A stretch of DNA of 64,000 bases, taken from positions 8,184,001-8,248,000 of the forward strand of contig NC_079515.1 of NCBI RefSeq assembly GCF_000801105.2, in the 5' to 3' direction. The notes beneath the pieces were generated by a model that was not told the DNA's origin, made no database searches, and worked only from the letters and a program-made list of their open reading frames with translations. Below are positions 45,456-57,959 of this stretch, in pieces. This stretch comes from Raphanus sativus. Its lineage: Eukaryota; Streptophyta; Magnoliopsida; Brassicales; Brassicaceae. Each line of letters opens with the position of its first letter. The first letter of the stretch is position 1. A program made the translations under genes and the position numbers.

Positions 45456-47342
45456 ATGGGAAGTGTAGAAGTTGGAGAAAAGAAAGCTTTGGGATGGGCT
45501 GCAAGAGATCCTTCTGGTTTTCTCTCTCCTTACTCCTACACTCTGAGGTTCTATTTTCTCTTCTTCTTTTTTTTTTAAAGGGCTTCTCTTCTTCTTTTAT
45601 GAGACTTTTTTTTAGGTTGAAGTAATATGATTTTTTTTTTTATCTCTTCAAGAGTTATTGAACGTTTTTTGTTTCTGTGTTGAAAATTGATTTTTGGATT
45701 TGTTAATAGGAGCACGGGGCCAGCTGATGTGTATATAAAGGTTATATGCTGTGGAATCTGCCATACTGATATTCACCAGATTAAAAATGATCTTGGAATG
45801 TCCAACTATCCTATGGTTCCTGGGTAATTTCTTATTTGACTCTCTTCTCCTCTTTTATTTTTTCTGCTCTTTTTTTATTTTTGTTTATGGTGTTAATATC
45901 TTTGCCATGAATTGTAGTTTTATTTTTATCGGTTAAAAATGGATCTCATAATTATCTATTGACTTCAGTTTATATCTCAATCATAAACAATATGGTTTCA
46001 GATCTTAATAGGAACCACATCCATCTTTTCTATGGAGTCAGGTGAAAAATTGTTTGCATGTGACTGAAATAATAAACTTTGTTATTTTCTAAGCGTGCTA
46101 GATAGAGATAACTCCAAAGTCCAAACATTACAACCTGTCTCACACTTCACTGTTCAAAAAATTTCAATTAATATAGTCAATGTGGAATTTGTACAATAGC
46201 TATCTATCTATATACCATGCAAGTTATAAAATTACAAATAAATTTTGATATACAGACACGAGGTGGTAGGTGAAGTGGTTGAAGTGGGATCAGATGTGAG
46301 CAAGTTCACCGTAGGTGATGTGGTCGGAGTCGGCGTCATCGTCGGCTGCTGCGGTAGCTGCAACCCCTGCAGCTCAGATCTTGAACAGTACTGTAACAAG
46401 AGGATCTGGAGTTACAACGATGTGTATACCGACGGCAAACCAACTCAAGGTGGCTTCGCAGACACTATGATCGTCAATCAGAAGTAAGCATACACAAATA
46501 AACCTTTCTTGTCTCACAAGAAAACAAATAGCATCTATTTCTTGCTCCACACGTAATCTCATGTTTGCCAACTTTGTTTCAAAAAGGTTTGTCGTGAAGA
46601 TTCCCGAAGGTATGCCAGTGGAACAGGCTGCCCCGCTGCTCTGCGCCGGAGTAACTGTGTACAGCCCGTTGAGCCACTTCGGTCTAATGTCAAGCGGGCT
46701 CAAAGGAGGGATCCTAGGGCTAGGAGGAGTAGGGCACATGGGTGTGAAGATAGCTAAAGCAATGGGACATCACGTGACAGTGATAAGCTCGTCAGAGAAG
46801 AAAAGAGAAGAAGCAATGGATCATCTAGGAGCTGACGACTACGTAGTGAGTTCTGATCAAGCAGAGATGCAAAGAATCGCAGATTCTCTTGACTATATCA
46901 TCGATACCGTACCGGTGTTTCACCCACTGGAGCCTTACTTGGCTTGTCTTAAACTCGACGGGAAGTTGATTCTCATGGGTGTTATTAACACTCCTCTTCA
47001 GTTCCTCACCCCTCTCATCATTCTTGGTTAGTCTTTCTTGTTTTAAATGAATAAATTAATGATCTCTAGTTAATTAGCAAAGTTTTGATCCATTTGTTTT
47101 GTTTGTATTTGATGATAGGGAGGAAAGTGATATCAGGAAGCTTTATTGGGAGCATTAAAGAGACAGAAGAAGTGTTGGCTTTCTGCAAAGAGAAAGGTCT
47201 TACGTCGACAATTGAAGTGGTGAAGATGGGTGAGCTCAACACTGCTTTTGAGAGGCTTCACAAGAACGATGTGCGTTACAGATTTGTGGTTGATGTTGCC
47301 GGGAGCAATCTGGTCGAGGAGGCTGCAACAGCTACAAAATGA
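45456..47342 (+). CDS. CAD4: Cinnamyl alcohol dehydrogenase (CAD4-like)
   Basis: Five exons: 45456-45547, 45710-45823, 46256-46483, 46587-47026 and 47119-47342, giving 365 residues, the usual CAD length. This zinc-dependent MDR enzyme reduces hydroxycinnamyl aldehydes to monolignols with NADPH, the last step of lignin monomer synthesis in the cytosol. Visible residues: catalytic-zinc ligand Cys48 in [11 protein letters not shown] at 69-71, the structural-zinc cysteines in [17 protein letters not shown], the Rossmann motif GLGGVG at about 189-194, and the [10 protein letters not shown] segment that favours NADP. Position next to the pseudouridine synthase and reticulon genes matches At3g19450 (CAD4). 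The frame is intact. Regulation may be altered by the transposon at 44197-45098. Confidence 0.95.
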
Positions 47343-49249
47343 AACAGAGTAACTAAGTAATGTGATATGGGTCCTATGTATGTTTTGTGGTGTCTTGTTC
47401 AATGGTTCAGAAGTGAATGCTTTTGTGTATCATTTGATGTTTACTTTTGCTTTAAATGTGGATTTTATGTTATTGTCTTTTTCACCTAAAGATAAAGAAT
47501 AAATATTAATATGAGCATTTATATGTTACTATGTACTTCCTCCCCTCTGACAAGATCCATGCATTAGAAAAAAAATTATTTGAAAAAAATACCAAATTTT
47601 AGCCAAAAAAAAATAAAAATAATAGATCTATATATCAATGCATTAACTAATGGTAACTTGTAAGTATTATAAAAATATAATTGTGTTTATTAAATTTTTA
47701 TTGGTTAAAGATTGCGAAAATAGATAACTACAAAATAATGCATTGGTAACTAAAATTTATTTATATTTAATTAAGTATGAAAATTCTAAAAATAAGCTAT
47801 TTGAAGTTCTTTTGTGTTAGTTGGAGGAACCCATTATTTTCTTCTACCTTGGTTTATTCTAATTGTTTTGTTACGCGCATAATAGAGAGCATGTTCATTT
47901 GTTTTTTGTTTTTTTTGTAAAAAGGGCATTCGCATGTTCATTTGTTTATATGTCATTTTCATTTAGATGATCCATGCAAATGATCCATATAGATGTTTTG
48001 GGATCATTAGTTTCATGTTCATCTAAATGAGTTTTTGTTCGATTGCTCATTTCTACTTCTATCTAAATAAATTTACTAAACATATGATTTAGATATATTT
48101 GTTTTAATTTAACTATATTTTAGTTTTTTGTTTATCTATATTACTTTTTATTATTTATCTAAAATATGATTTTGGCATCAAAATATAATTTTGTGATTTT
48201 CCCAAAAAATGTGAGTGCCGATTTTGAGAGTTTAGAAAAAAAATATAGTTTTATAGTTTTGGTGGGAAACAGTGCTTTGTAATTTGGTGAAAGATACATT
48301 TTTTTGTTATGTTTACACGATTTGTATGGTGGGTAATACTGTTTTGCAATTTTGGCGCAAAATATTGTTTTGTGATTTTAATGAGAAAATAAATTTTTAC
48401 GAGTTTGGTGAAAAATGTGTTTTATGATTTTAGTAGGAAAATATAATTTTACGAGTTAGAGGAAAATAGAACTTTTCTATTTTAATAGAAAAAATCGTTT
48501 TGTGAAATTTTAAGAAAATAGTTCAAGGTTATTTGTTTGTTTAAATTTTATTATAATTGTTTTATTTGCAAAAGGACAAAGTTATCTTTTGTTATTTTGG
48601 ACATGTTCATTTTCATCTGAATTTGGATGATTCCCATTTTAACATAAAACAAACATCAATTTTTATTTTTATATAGTCCATCTGAGTCGACAAACATATA
48701 TGTCTAAAATAAACAATCATAAATTTCATGACCCTTAGTTGTTAAATCATCCATGAATTCATAAAATAGATTCAAAATTTATAATGTAAATTAGAATTTT
48801 GAACGGTTGATTTTGAAGTTTTGAATAGTTACGCAATGAACTACACGGTATCGCAGCTGATAACAATAAAAGAAAATTATGTATACTTATATATTTATAT
48901 TTTTTTTTGTTAATATTTGAAATGAACTGCAGTATGTTTTACCTTTGAAAACCGAAGAATCGTAAGTCAAAGTGATTTTTGAATCATAATAAATGAAAAA
49001 AAAATTGAAATCTTTAGGCTTCTTAGTTTTTTAATTAGAAAGGTAACCAAAAAGAGAAAACTAAAGGAAATACAATAATATAAATACTTTAATTAAACTT
49101 TGTGGCCGAAGCGTAAAGGAAGAAGCTCTGATCTCTGGTGGTTTAGAAAGAGAAAGAAAGGAGGCACGATTATTCATCCAAAAGCTTTGATCGATCTTTC
49201 GCCTTGAAAACAGTTATATGCGGAAAGAACCCTAACTGATAAAATCGCC
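47343..49249. other. AT-rich intergenic DNA with decayed minisatellite
   Basis: After the CAD 3' UTR (to about 47480) there is no gene. About 48170-48520 holds a diverged ~40-bp repeat with cores such as TTTTGTGATTTTGGTG and TTTTATAGTTTTGGTGGG. Two related GCATGTTCATTTG segments (about 47890 and 47930) may be transposon-derived. The reticulon promoter and leader end at 49249. Confidence 0.5.
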
Positions 49250-50393
49250 ATGGGAGATGATGATTCCGCACGCCTTTCTGTTCACAAATCTCTCGGTGGT
49301 GCTTCAGGCAAAATCTCTTTCCTCTTTAGGGTTATCATCACAAAAGCTCTAATTTTTCTTTTCTTTTACATCCTCTCCAGATTATTAGGGTTTTGTGCAT
49401 TTGGGGGATCATTAGTTATGAATTGGTTTAAACAATTTGATGAATTTAGGGGAAACAGTTAGGAATCGTTCGGACATGGAAGTGTCAGTTTGAATCTGAA
49501 GTTTTGAGTTTCCTTTTTTTCTTTTTTTTTTTCTTTTTGGGGGTGTGCAGTTGCTGATTTGCTGTTATGGAGAAACCGGAGTGGTGCATTCATCTTGTTA
49601 GCTTCTTCCACTGTGTTTTGGTTTCTGTTTGAGAGAGCTGGTTACAATCTCTTGTCTTTCGTCTCCAATGTTCTGCTTCTCCTTGTTGCCATCCTCTTCT
49701 TATGGGCCAAGTCTGCTTCACTTCTCAACCGGTAATATAGAGAGAATATCGCATTAGCTTCTTGTTTGGTTAATATATTAATTTCACTCTATTAGAATTG
49801 AGTTTCTGCTTTCTATAAGAAACTGACTCATTTAATGATACCACTGATGATTTTGTTTCAGACCTCTACCACCAGTTCCCAATATGGAGATCCCTGAGGA
49901 GTTTGCAGTCAAGGCTGCCGATGATATTAGGGTCTTGATCAATCGTGTACTGTCAATTGCAAGTGATATCACCATTGCTAGAAATCCCATTCGTCTCCTT
50001 CAGGTTATACTTTATTCTTTTTTAGTTTTCATAAAACTATTTCTTTTAAATCTTTTTTATATTTTTGCTGGCTTTTGATGTTAAATAGATGTCTTTGGTC
50101 TTGTGGGCTGTATCCTATGTGGGGACGTTAATCAACTCCCTCACTCTTGTCTATGTTGGTGAGCCTCGTCTTAACCTTGACCACCCTGGTGTGTTTAATG
50201 TATAAACTCTCGTTTGTTTCAATTGTTTTATCTTATAACAGGGATTCTTCTCAGTCTTTCTCTTCCTCTTGTGTACGAGAAGTACCAAGACCACATTAAC
50301 GAGAAACTGAACTCGACTTCTAAAGTCATTCGGAGTCTCTCAAGTAAGATTCCGATGATGATGCCCGTAAGCAAAGAAAAGAAGTACCAATAG
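49250..50393 (+). CDS. Reticulon-like protein (RTNLB11-like)
   Basis: Five exons: 49250-49307, 49551-49731, 49862-50003, 50089-50158 and 50242-50393, giving 200 residues. Reticulons bend ER membrane into tubules using two long hydrophobic hairpins. The first is visible around residues 30-75 ([35 protein letters not shown]) and the second around 125-165 ([22 protein letters not shown]-like), joined by a hydrophilic loop. The family start DLLLWRN is present. The C-terminus KEKKYQ is a possible ER-retrieval-like lysine tail. The first intron begins GC (TCAG|GCAAAA) rather than GT; family alignment (GGAS-VADLLLW) requires this join. Synteny fits At3g19460. Confidence 0.92.
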
Positions 50394-51119
50394 GTAGTGC
50401 AAGTAAGTAAGCCTGTTCATGACTTGTCTAAAGATAGTTTTGAGGTTCTCTAACTGCTGTTTTACTGAACCGCTGGCATTGTTTTGTCAGACGATTTGTT
50501 CACAAGACTTATAACACACAAGAAAGATCCCCCATTACTGGACTGCTTGCTCTAAGAAGATGATCAAGCAGCGGAAAAGAAAAAGTGAATCTCAGTACAG
50601 TTTTTTTTATCTGTTCATTTCTTTCTGATCTATAGCATGCTAGTTTTTTCTTTTCTTTTCTTCTTCTTCTTCTGTTGCTGTGTTTGTCCTGTTTTATATT
50701 TTTATGAGTTTCTGGGGATGTTTTCTTTTCGCATCATCTCGTCTTTTAGTTTACACTTTACACAGTAATGCTTTGTGGGATTGTTGTTGCAGTAGAATCA
50801 AGAAAGATAAAAACTAATACAATTTGAGTGGTTTTTGTTCAATTTCAATGGCTGATTCTTCAAGATCGCCCTATGAAGAGTTTGTTTTCCACAAACTATA
50901 GTCTTACAGTTTCCAAAGATACACATAAAACTCGGAATGCAAAAAGTCTTACTATAACAGAATCGAGTATATATGATACAAATAACATAGTTGAGTTTTT
51001 TTTTTCCCAAAGCAGCATGTCGACGAAGTGATGTGTTTTTAATTATTGCAGCCAGCTAGAGATTTCACTTCTGTACTGTTTTCTTTTTTTCATAGAAAAG
51101 AAACACACAATGTAGCAGG
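50394..51119. other. Intergenic, converging 3' ends
   Basis: Holds the reticulon 3' UTR and, on the other strand, the antiporter 3' UTR. A CT-rich patch lies at about 50650-50680. No gene. Confidence 0.6.
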
Positions 51120-53895
51120 TCACGAACCAGTGAGAAATGGGATCTGAGCCACCGTTGTAGGGATCGAAAAATGAACACTTTGGAGTGCCAAATAGGCCGC
51201 TATACCAGCAGCATAACCAGCAAAAGCAAAACCACTTACCTGCATGGACAAAACAAAAAACAGACTTTCTTTTGCTCAGAGCCTCAAAAAGAGTATTGAG
51301 TCTAACGCAAGCAAAAAAAGAATGCATCTTTTATACCTTGCGGAAGTACCAAAAGAAATCAATTTTCTCCATCCCCATAAAGGCTACACCAGCAGCAGAT
51401 CCTATGATGAGCATCGAACCACCAGTGCCAGCGCAGAACGCAACCAGCTGCCAAAACTCTGAATCTTGAGGGAAGGATGTGAGGTCATACATTCCCATAG
51501 TTGCTGCAACCAATGGAACATTGTCTATGATTGCAGACACAACACCTATTGCACTAGCGATAAGCTCAATGTTTGGTATATTAGCATCAAGGTAGTTTGC
51601 AATCTCCCTGAGGATCCCAGCCGACTCAAGGCTGCAAGAAAAAATAAAAAAAAGACATCACAGAAGGTTTCTAATCCATAAGATTTGTTGATTTAGTACC
51701 TGCTAACGGATAAAAGGATGCCAAGGAAAAACAGAGCGCCTTGTGTGTCGATTCGAGACAAGGCCTGAGGTACTTTGAGCTTTTGTCTCTCTGATTCGCC
51801 GTAGTGGATGGCATCAGTCAAGACCCAGAGAACTCCAAGACCTAACAAGATACCCATGTAAGGAGGTAATCCAGTTAGAGCCTTAAAGACGGGAACAAAA
51901 ACCAATGCTCCAAGGCCAACTCCAAACACTAGCTTCCCTCTTGGAGCCATCTTTTCAGAAGCTAATACATCTGAAGAATCTTGTCCCTTTTCGTTTACCT
52001 CACTGAGGAAGAAAAATAAAACAAACATACATCAATTGAAGCCAAGCTTAGTTTCAGTTTCTGTTCGAGAGTGCAAGGAAGAGTCTATAACCTGCTCAAG
52101 GACATGAGGGCTAGCGGAACAGCAAGAGATATGGCCGAAGGTATGAAAAGGCCCTAAAAGGAAAGCATGTAAACCTCCATCAAGAATGTGAGAATAGAAT
52201 AGGTGAATACTTCAAATGACCAAGCAGGTAAAATACTTTTACAAGCCTGCAACCTAGACTATCTACAGTAGTTCCACTTCTAATCATTTGGTGTTCTTAA
52301 ATAAAACTCTAGTCCTGTAACCTAGACTAATGATACTAGTTGCGCTTGAGAAAGAAAGGTACTCTGATAATATTATGTGACTATCTCAGAAGAGGAGAAG
52401 AACCTGTATAGTCGGCAAAGTGGTTATCTGACCATGAATCCATAGCATAGTTGTAGTAACATCACCAATTGGAGTCCATGCTCCTCCTGCATTTGCTGCT
52501 ATCACCACAACAGCTCCTAGAAGTCTACCATTGGTTGTTAAACATTAAAACTAACGTCAACGTGACAATAATACTGAACACAATACATAGTAGTATTACA
52601 GTAACGGCTAAAACAAACAAAAAAAATAGAGCTAACATGTTTCTCAATGTGAAGAGCTTAACAAAGAAAATAAGTAACAGGAGCGCATACAGAAGAAAGA
52701 AAAGTCATACTTGCGGTACTCTGATTGAGGAACCAGTTTCCTCAGTAAAGAAACCATGACAATGGTAGAGGTCAGGTTGTCTAGAATCGAACTGAGGAAA
52801 AAAGTCACAAACCCGACCTGCGACACCATAAGTCAACTAAGAGTAAATATACAAATACTAGATTAAACCCTTAAAGAAGGAGAGACTAAATCACATACCA
52901 CCCATAACAGCGTCTTTGGCTTCCGAGTGGTTATATTGTCAGTAACCAGCTTAAACCCTTGGTGAGCATCAACAATCTCCACAATGGTCATTGCACCGAG
53001 TATGAAAAATACAATCTCACTTACTTCGGCTGTTGCATGTTGAAGCTCAGCAACAGCTATTTCAGTTGAAGGAGCCTGTCACAAGCAATAATCTAATTAA
53101 GATATTCATCCAAGAACATCAATCATAAAACTCGTGTAGATTCTTACCCCTATGCCCCTCACAACCCACAGACTCACAGCCATCAGAAGCCCTACTCCAC
53201 TTTTATTAAAAGCTAAAGACTCTTCAAAGATGATTCCTGCGTATCCTATCCCAAACAGCAATGCCATTGCAACATCCTGTAAACATAACAATTGTCTACA
53301 GATAAGCGTAACCAAAAGAAACACAAAAGGAGGAGGCAAGTAAAACCTGATTAGCAGCGACCCATGAGTGATTAATGGCAGCGGTTCCGGTAAGAGCAGC
53401 TGCAAGAATAGCAACAGCTTTGACTATATCCGTCTTGGGCTGGTAATTAGCTTCGAAGTAACTCGAGCTAGGTTCATCCACCGAACAAATAGGGTCGCAT
53501 GATCCTTCCAGCAAATCCTGATTGTGGAGATCATATACACGTAAAGGAATAAACTTTCGATTAGTTTGATCGATAAGAGGAAATGGGTACTCGGCAAAAA
53601 ATTGAATTTTTTTTTGTAGGAAGATAGAAACGCAAACCTCAAGGTCAGAGTCATCATCGAGTGGTTGAGATGGTTCCTCGAGAGGAGGAGGAGAAGAGAC
53701 TCTGATCTTATCCTCGGCCCTTGCGAGGACACTGTGTCTGGACGACAGCCTCGAGTTTGTTGTTGTTCCTGAGAGTTTGGAAACGGAGACGTTTTGAGAC
53801 AATCGGGTTGAGAGGGTGATAGGGGATGATGAAGTGTATCTCTTCGTCAGTTTGTGCGGCGGGGCGAAGTGAGAGCCGATTGGTAGCACCGCCAT
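51120..53895 (-). CDS. NHD1: Chloroplast sodium/proton antiporter NHD1
   Basis: Ten exons on the minus strand: 53638-53895, 53347-53517, 53148-53276, 52899-53075, 52711-52817, 52404-52524, 52092-52153, 51700-52002, 51337-51631 and 51120-51239, giving 580 residues. NhaD-type carriers export Na+ in exchange for H+; plant NHD1 sits in the chloroplast envelope. The first ~100 residues are Ser/Thr/Arg-rich with no strong acidity (MAVLPIGSHFAPPHKLTKRY), a transit peptide. About ten or more hydrophobic segments follow, with family blocks SEIVFFILGAMTIVEIVDAH, SSILDNLTSTIVMVSLLRK, AANAGGAWTPIGDVTT and IIDNVPLVAATMGMYD. The start at 53895 was chosen over upstream codons because it matches the transit peptide. 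The last exon begins GTAAGTGG, resembling a donor at the acceptor. Synteny fits At3g19490. Confidence 0.94.
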
Positions 53896-54166
53896 CGGCG
53901 AACACCGGGGAAAGAGAGACAGAGACAGAGATTTAAAAGTAGGGGAAGAATCTACGGTCGTACGGCGAAGTAGTGAAGAGATTATTATCGGTAGCGACTG
54001 AAGTGTTTTTGATTTGTAATTTATCCACAAGATCTTGTCTCTTTTTTTTTAACAATATAACCCTTATTAAAAAGTAAATTAAAGTGTAATCCCATTTTAA
54101 ATCTTGAGTGATATGATTATCTTTAAAGTTTAGACAAACATCAGGATTAAGATTGTTTCACAAAAC

Positions 54167-54197
<31 letters not shown>

Positions 54198-54592
54198 TGT
54201 TATTGCTTTGTGAAAGTAGGAATAAAAATTATAAAATAAAACGTTTCTCACGTCTCAACTCTAGTGAGTGATGTAGTTTGGTAGCAGCGTTACTACAGTT
54301 GAGGTGTGTGTGTGACAACGTAAACAATATTAGCCTCTCAGTTCTACTCTTTAGACGCGATTGAATCATTATTGGAGAAACATTGGGAAAACACTTGTAA
54401 TTTGAATATTTTGTGTTATATTATTAGAGATTTAACCATATTCTTTCTTGTGTCACCCAAGATGATCCTTAGAATACAAAAAGAACTGGACGAATTTCGT
54501 AAATAGTAGTTCTTGAGCAAAAAAAACTCAAGAATAGTGTGTGACCCACTGAGAGTAGGGTGACATAGGAAAGTAATCTAATATCCCTTGAT
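53896..54592. other. NHD1 promoter and bHLH 3' flank
   Basis: The NHD1 5' UTR probably starts near 53990-54040. The remainder is AT-rich with a CTTTTT repeat at about 54172-54200. No gene. Confidence 0.5.
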
Positions 54593-56196
54593 TCACTGAG
54601 AGGGTGACATAGTGTGACCCATACTAGCAGTAGCAGGTGACCACAAATCAGCACCATTAGAGTTTTCAACGTTTACAGTGGACGAGACAGGTACTAGGCA
54701 TAATCCTCTGCTCCTCAAGTCTCTCGCTTTCTTCCCCGGTGTAATATCTCCGGTAACAGCTCCACCGTCCTGAACACCGGCAGTCAGACATTAAATTAAT
54801 AAAATATATAATTTAAATAAAATAGAAAATCATAGAGACTTTATTACAAGAGAATAGTTGATCAGGTAAGGAGAGCAGAGGACTTGGATCTGGTCTTGTA
54901 AGAACTTGATGTAACCCATCGCTTCATGCAGCACAGAAGCTGCATCTGTCTGCCAAAGTAACAAAAATGGTTATTTAGTTCCTATTCGATTCTCATCAGT
55001 AATGAGAAAAGTCAAGTTCAACTATTTGGGTAGAGTGTTTCACTCCTCTAGAAAAATTACACGATTTGTTCCAAAAAAAAGAGAGTACACGATATCATTA
55101 ATTAATGTAAACTGTAATAATGATTATTCAAAATAAAGAAAAACAAATCTACTTTAGTTTATGACCAAGTTTCATAGTCTTTGATGTCTTTTTGATTTTC
55201 ACATAGGATGCCACTTTACACTATGCCCCAAATCGCGACTTCTTAACTTTTGGAAAACTAAATAATACTAATATAATAATATTCTACATCAAAATACTAT
55301 GAAATGGTTTCACTTATTTGCTGATAGAGATCTTGTTTTGCTTTTATAATTAAACAACATTACATTTAAGAAATAGGTATAAAAACATGAAAAAGTTAAT
55401 TATTGAAGTATGAGTAGAAATGTTGTTGAGTAGAAATAAAAGTTACCTTTCCGTATGGAGAAACCAATTGCTGCAACGCTGCAATTCTTTCCCCTAACCT
55501 TTCTTTCCTTACCTATTATATTGATTAGATATTAACAGTAACAAATGATAAGATAGAGTAACTTTTATAACATTATAAAATGTAATTTCTGATGACACAC
55601 CTTTGCAATTCCAACTGATGATTTATCCTGATTTTTCTGGCACTTTTTGCTTGGTTTTCGGTTATGATCCATGTTTTGCCCATTACCCGACCCGGTTCTC
55701 TTCTTCTTCAAGCACACAAGAATCATCTTTAAACTTTTGATAAGGCACAAAATATCCAGAAAAATAAAACATGCAAGACCAATTTTTATTTCTTGTTTTT
55801 TTAGAAAAAAAAACAAATACGCAAAGGAATCAGAAATCAGAGCCTTACGTTTGTTGGTTTAGTTGATTTTTCCTCAGTACAAGTGTCACTCGACTTCTTG
55901 CAAATGTCAACAGTGCATGAAGAAGGGTCAGAAAGGGATACTCCGGAAGGAAGAGAAGGTTCTTGGAAGAGCGATTCGTCGCCGTTTTGACAGTCTCCGC
56001 TGAAACAGAGCATTTTTGACCCATTTGTACCGGAGAATACAAAACTGAAGCTGTCTTCTCCACCATCGCCGCCGTTAGCTTCGCGGTGGTGGCCTTCAGA
56101 GGAGCTGAGAAACCCGTCCGACAACATAAGAAGCTCCGAGAAGCTCGGGGCTCCGGGAGCTTCCACCATAGCTTGGTCGCCTACGGTATCTCCCAT
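54593..56196 (-). CDS. bHLH transcription factor (bHLH113-like)
   Basis: Five exons on the minus strand: 55849-56196, 55601-55705, 55447-55512, 54848-54949 and 54593-54769, giving 265 residues. The N-terminus is acidic and Ser-rich ([33 protein letters not shown]). A Lys-rich stretch ([18 protein letters not shown]) precedes a helix-loop-helix reading [20 protein letters not shown], then [20 protein letters not shown] and IQVL. The basic region lacks the His-Glu-Arg set used for E-box reading, as is usual in this plant subfamily, so DNA specificity is unclear. The conserved tail [13 protein letters not shown] follows. It matches At3g19500 (bHLH113) in order and length. The acceptor of exon 2 (55705) could be 3 bp off. 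Confidence 0.9.
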
Positions 56197-57604
56197 TGTG
56201 ATTTTTCGTATATAATTTATTTATAAGTATTTTCGTGGAAGAAGCTGAGTAAGATAACGAGAGAAGGTGAAAACCATGAACTAGAAGATAATCGTTGGTA
56301 AATGGTTTCTCTCAACCTTTTAGGCTTTTTATAACTTGGTTTAACTTGCTGATGGTTGATGTATTTATTTTCACATTTACCCTTTTTTTTTTTGCTTATA
56401 CATTTTAAAAGATTTTTTTTCCTAAATCACATAAATTATAGAGAATATATTATTGGTAACTGTAACAAAAATTGCGTTTTTGAATGGGAGAAAATTATGC
56501 TTTTATTAGTAAATATATTAGTGAATATGCAAGAAAAATTGTTGATTTACATGATCCTAATCAAATCGTTATATAACGACTCTTCACCGTATCAGTTAAG
56601 AAAGGATTAGTGAGGTTGATATTGATTATATGACTGATACTTGTCGAGAGAGGGGTAGAAAGGGAAACTTAGAAATTTGAAGATAATCCTGGTCAAAGCC
56701 ACATGGCCCGAGGAAACTGTAGATTTTGAGTTACTCGACGCTAATGTTCGTTTCTCAGCTTAGTAACTGCTGCTTTCTTTTCTCTCTTTCTGGAAGCTAG
56801 GCAAGTAATTAATGTCACACACACATTCATATCCATTATTCAATCAACCATTCTTACATTATTACAAAACCATATAGTACTAATTTTCAGAAATTGCCAT
56901 TATCATGTTTATCATTAACGTAATGACACTCTGGCTTCAATAATACAACAGATACTATATGGAAGAAACAAAAGAAAGGAAGAAAATTTTAACATACTGA
57001 CATGTACCAGGTTTGACACGTGTAAATACTGCAGAGACGTGTGAGAGGGAGAAAAACACAAGTCCATAACTATTAACCAGGCCAACTTGTTTTTTAGCCT
57101 GTTCTTGACTCTTGAGAAGGAAAAAACAATCTTCAGATACACTTTGGTTTAGTTAGGTTCGTTTCATGTAAACATTTTCCGAGTGCCGACAAGGACCTAA
57201 AGACTTAGGTGTGGACTCATACCGTCACTGTGAATATATTGTCCTTTGCTAGATGACAAATCACTTGTACCCAAACAATCCCTACTCTCTTGTTCGTTAT
57301 TACAACACTGCCACTTCGCTATGATGAGTAGTTTCTCTCGTTACTAAAGATGGATGATATTATTTTTTGTCGAGTAATGGGATGTTTTGAACTATAAGAA
57401 TGTAAAATCATAGCGATTTCTTTAAGATGAAGCAAACAAACAAGAAACTACTTAAACAAGACATGACTTATTGAGCAGTCAACAAAATTGCCTGCAGCAA
57501 AAGTCGAGAGAAACAAAAGGAAAGAAAAAGACACATGAGCAAACCTCTGTTCTTGATATAGCTATTACACTAAAATCAAAAGTAGTATACTTGATGGTAC
57601 TCGT
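56197..57604. other. bHLH promoter region and spacer
   Basis: No gene. A G-box CACGTG lies at 57017-57022, about 820 bp upstream of the bHLH start. Near 57470-57500 the minus strand carries a possible acceptor (TTTTGCTGCAG) followed by AATTTTGTTGAC, perhaps the remnant second exon of the LYR gene. Confidence 0.45.
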
Positions 57605-57745
57605 TCAACAAATCACTGAAGCATTTTTTAAAAAAGGGGTTCGAAATCTCTCCCTCGCGTACTTGGCGTAGTATGGCCTTGTGTCCACCGGCAACAGCCG
57701 CACTAGCCTTAAAACGCCGCCGTATACTCTTAGCACCTTCTTCAT
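57605..57745 (-). pseudogene. LYR-family (Complex1_LYR) protein, truncated
   Basis: The minus-strand frame starts ATG at 57745 and encodes 46 residues: MKKVLRVYGGVLRLVRLLPV, then DTRPYYAKYARE, followed by an unrelated tail and stop at 57605. The start resembles the small plant LYR protein encoded at At3g19508, between the bHLH and HAT3.1 genes. LYR proteins act in mitochondria in Fe-S delivery or respiratory complex assembly. Family members continue with about 35 more residues after YARE; here the expected splice donor after YARE is absent, so the product is cut short. A TTGCAG acceptor precedes the start, and the Copia element lies 28 bp upstream. The family call is by eye. Confidence 0.55.
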
Positions 57746-57773
57746 TTTCCACTACCTTCTGCAACACGTTACA

Positions 57774-57952
57774 TGTAAGACAAAAGAGGATACGAGAAGA
57801 ATTCTTATTATTCACACAATGTTCTTTACATCAATATATACACAAGTCATCGTGACAAGATATACACAAATCTTCTCATCTCTATCTCTAATATCTCAAC
57901 AACAATATTCTTCTATGTATCTATCGGTTCCTGACTTCTAGGAACCTTAACA
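57774..57952 (-). repeat. 3' LTR of the Copia element
   Basis: In element orientation it starts TGTTAAGG and ends TCTTACA. It differs from the other LTR at four sites, all transitions. Confidence 0.95.
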
Positions 57953-57959
57953 CTCCCCC

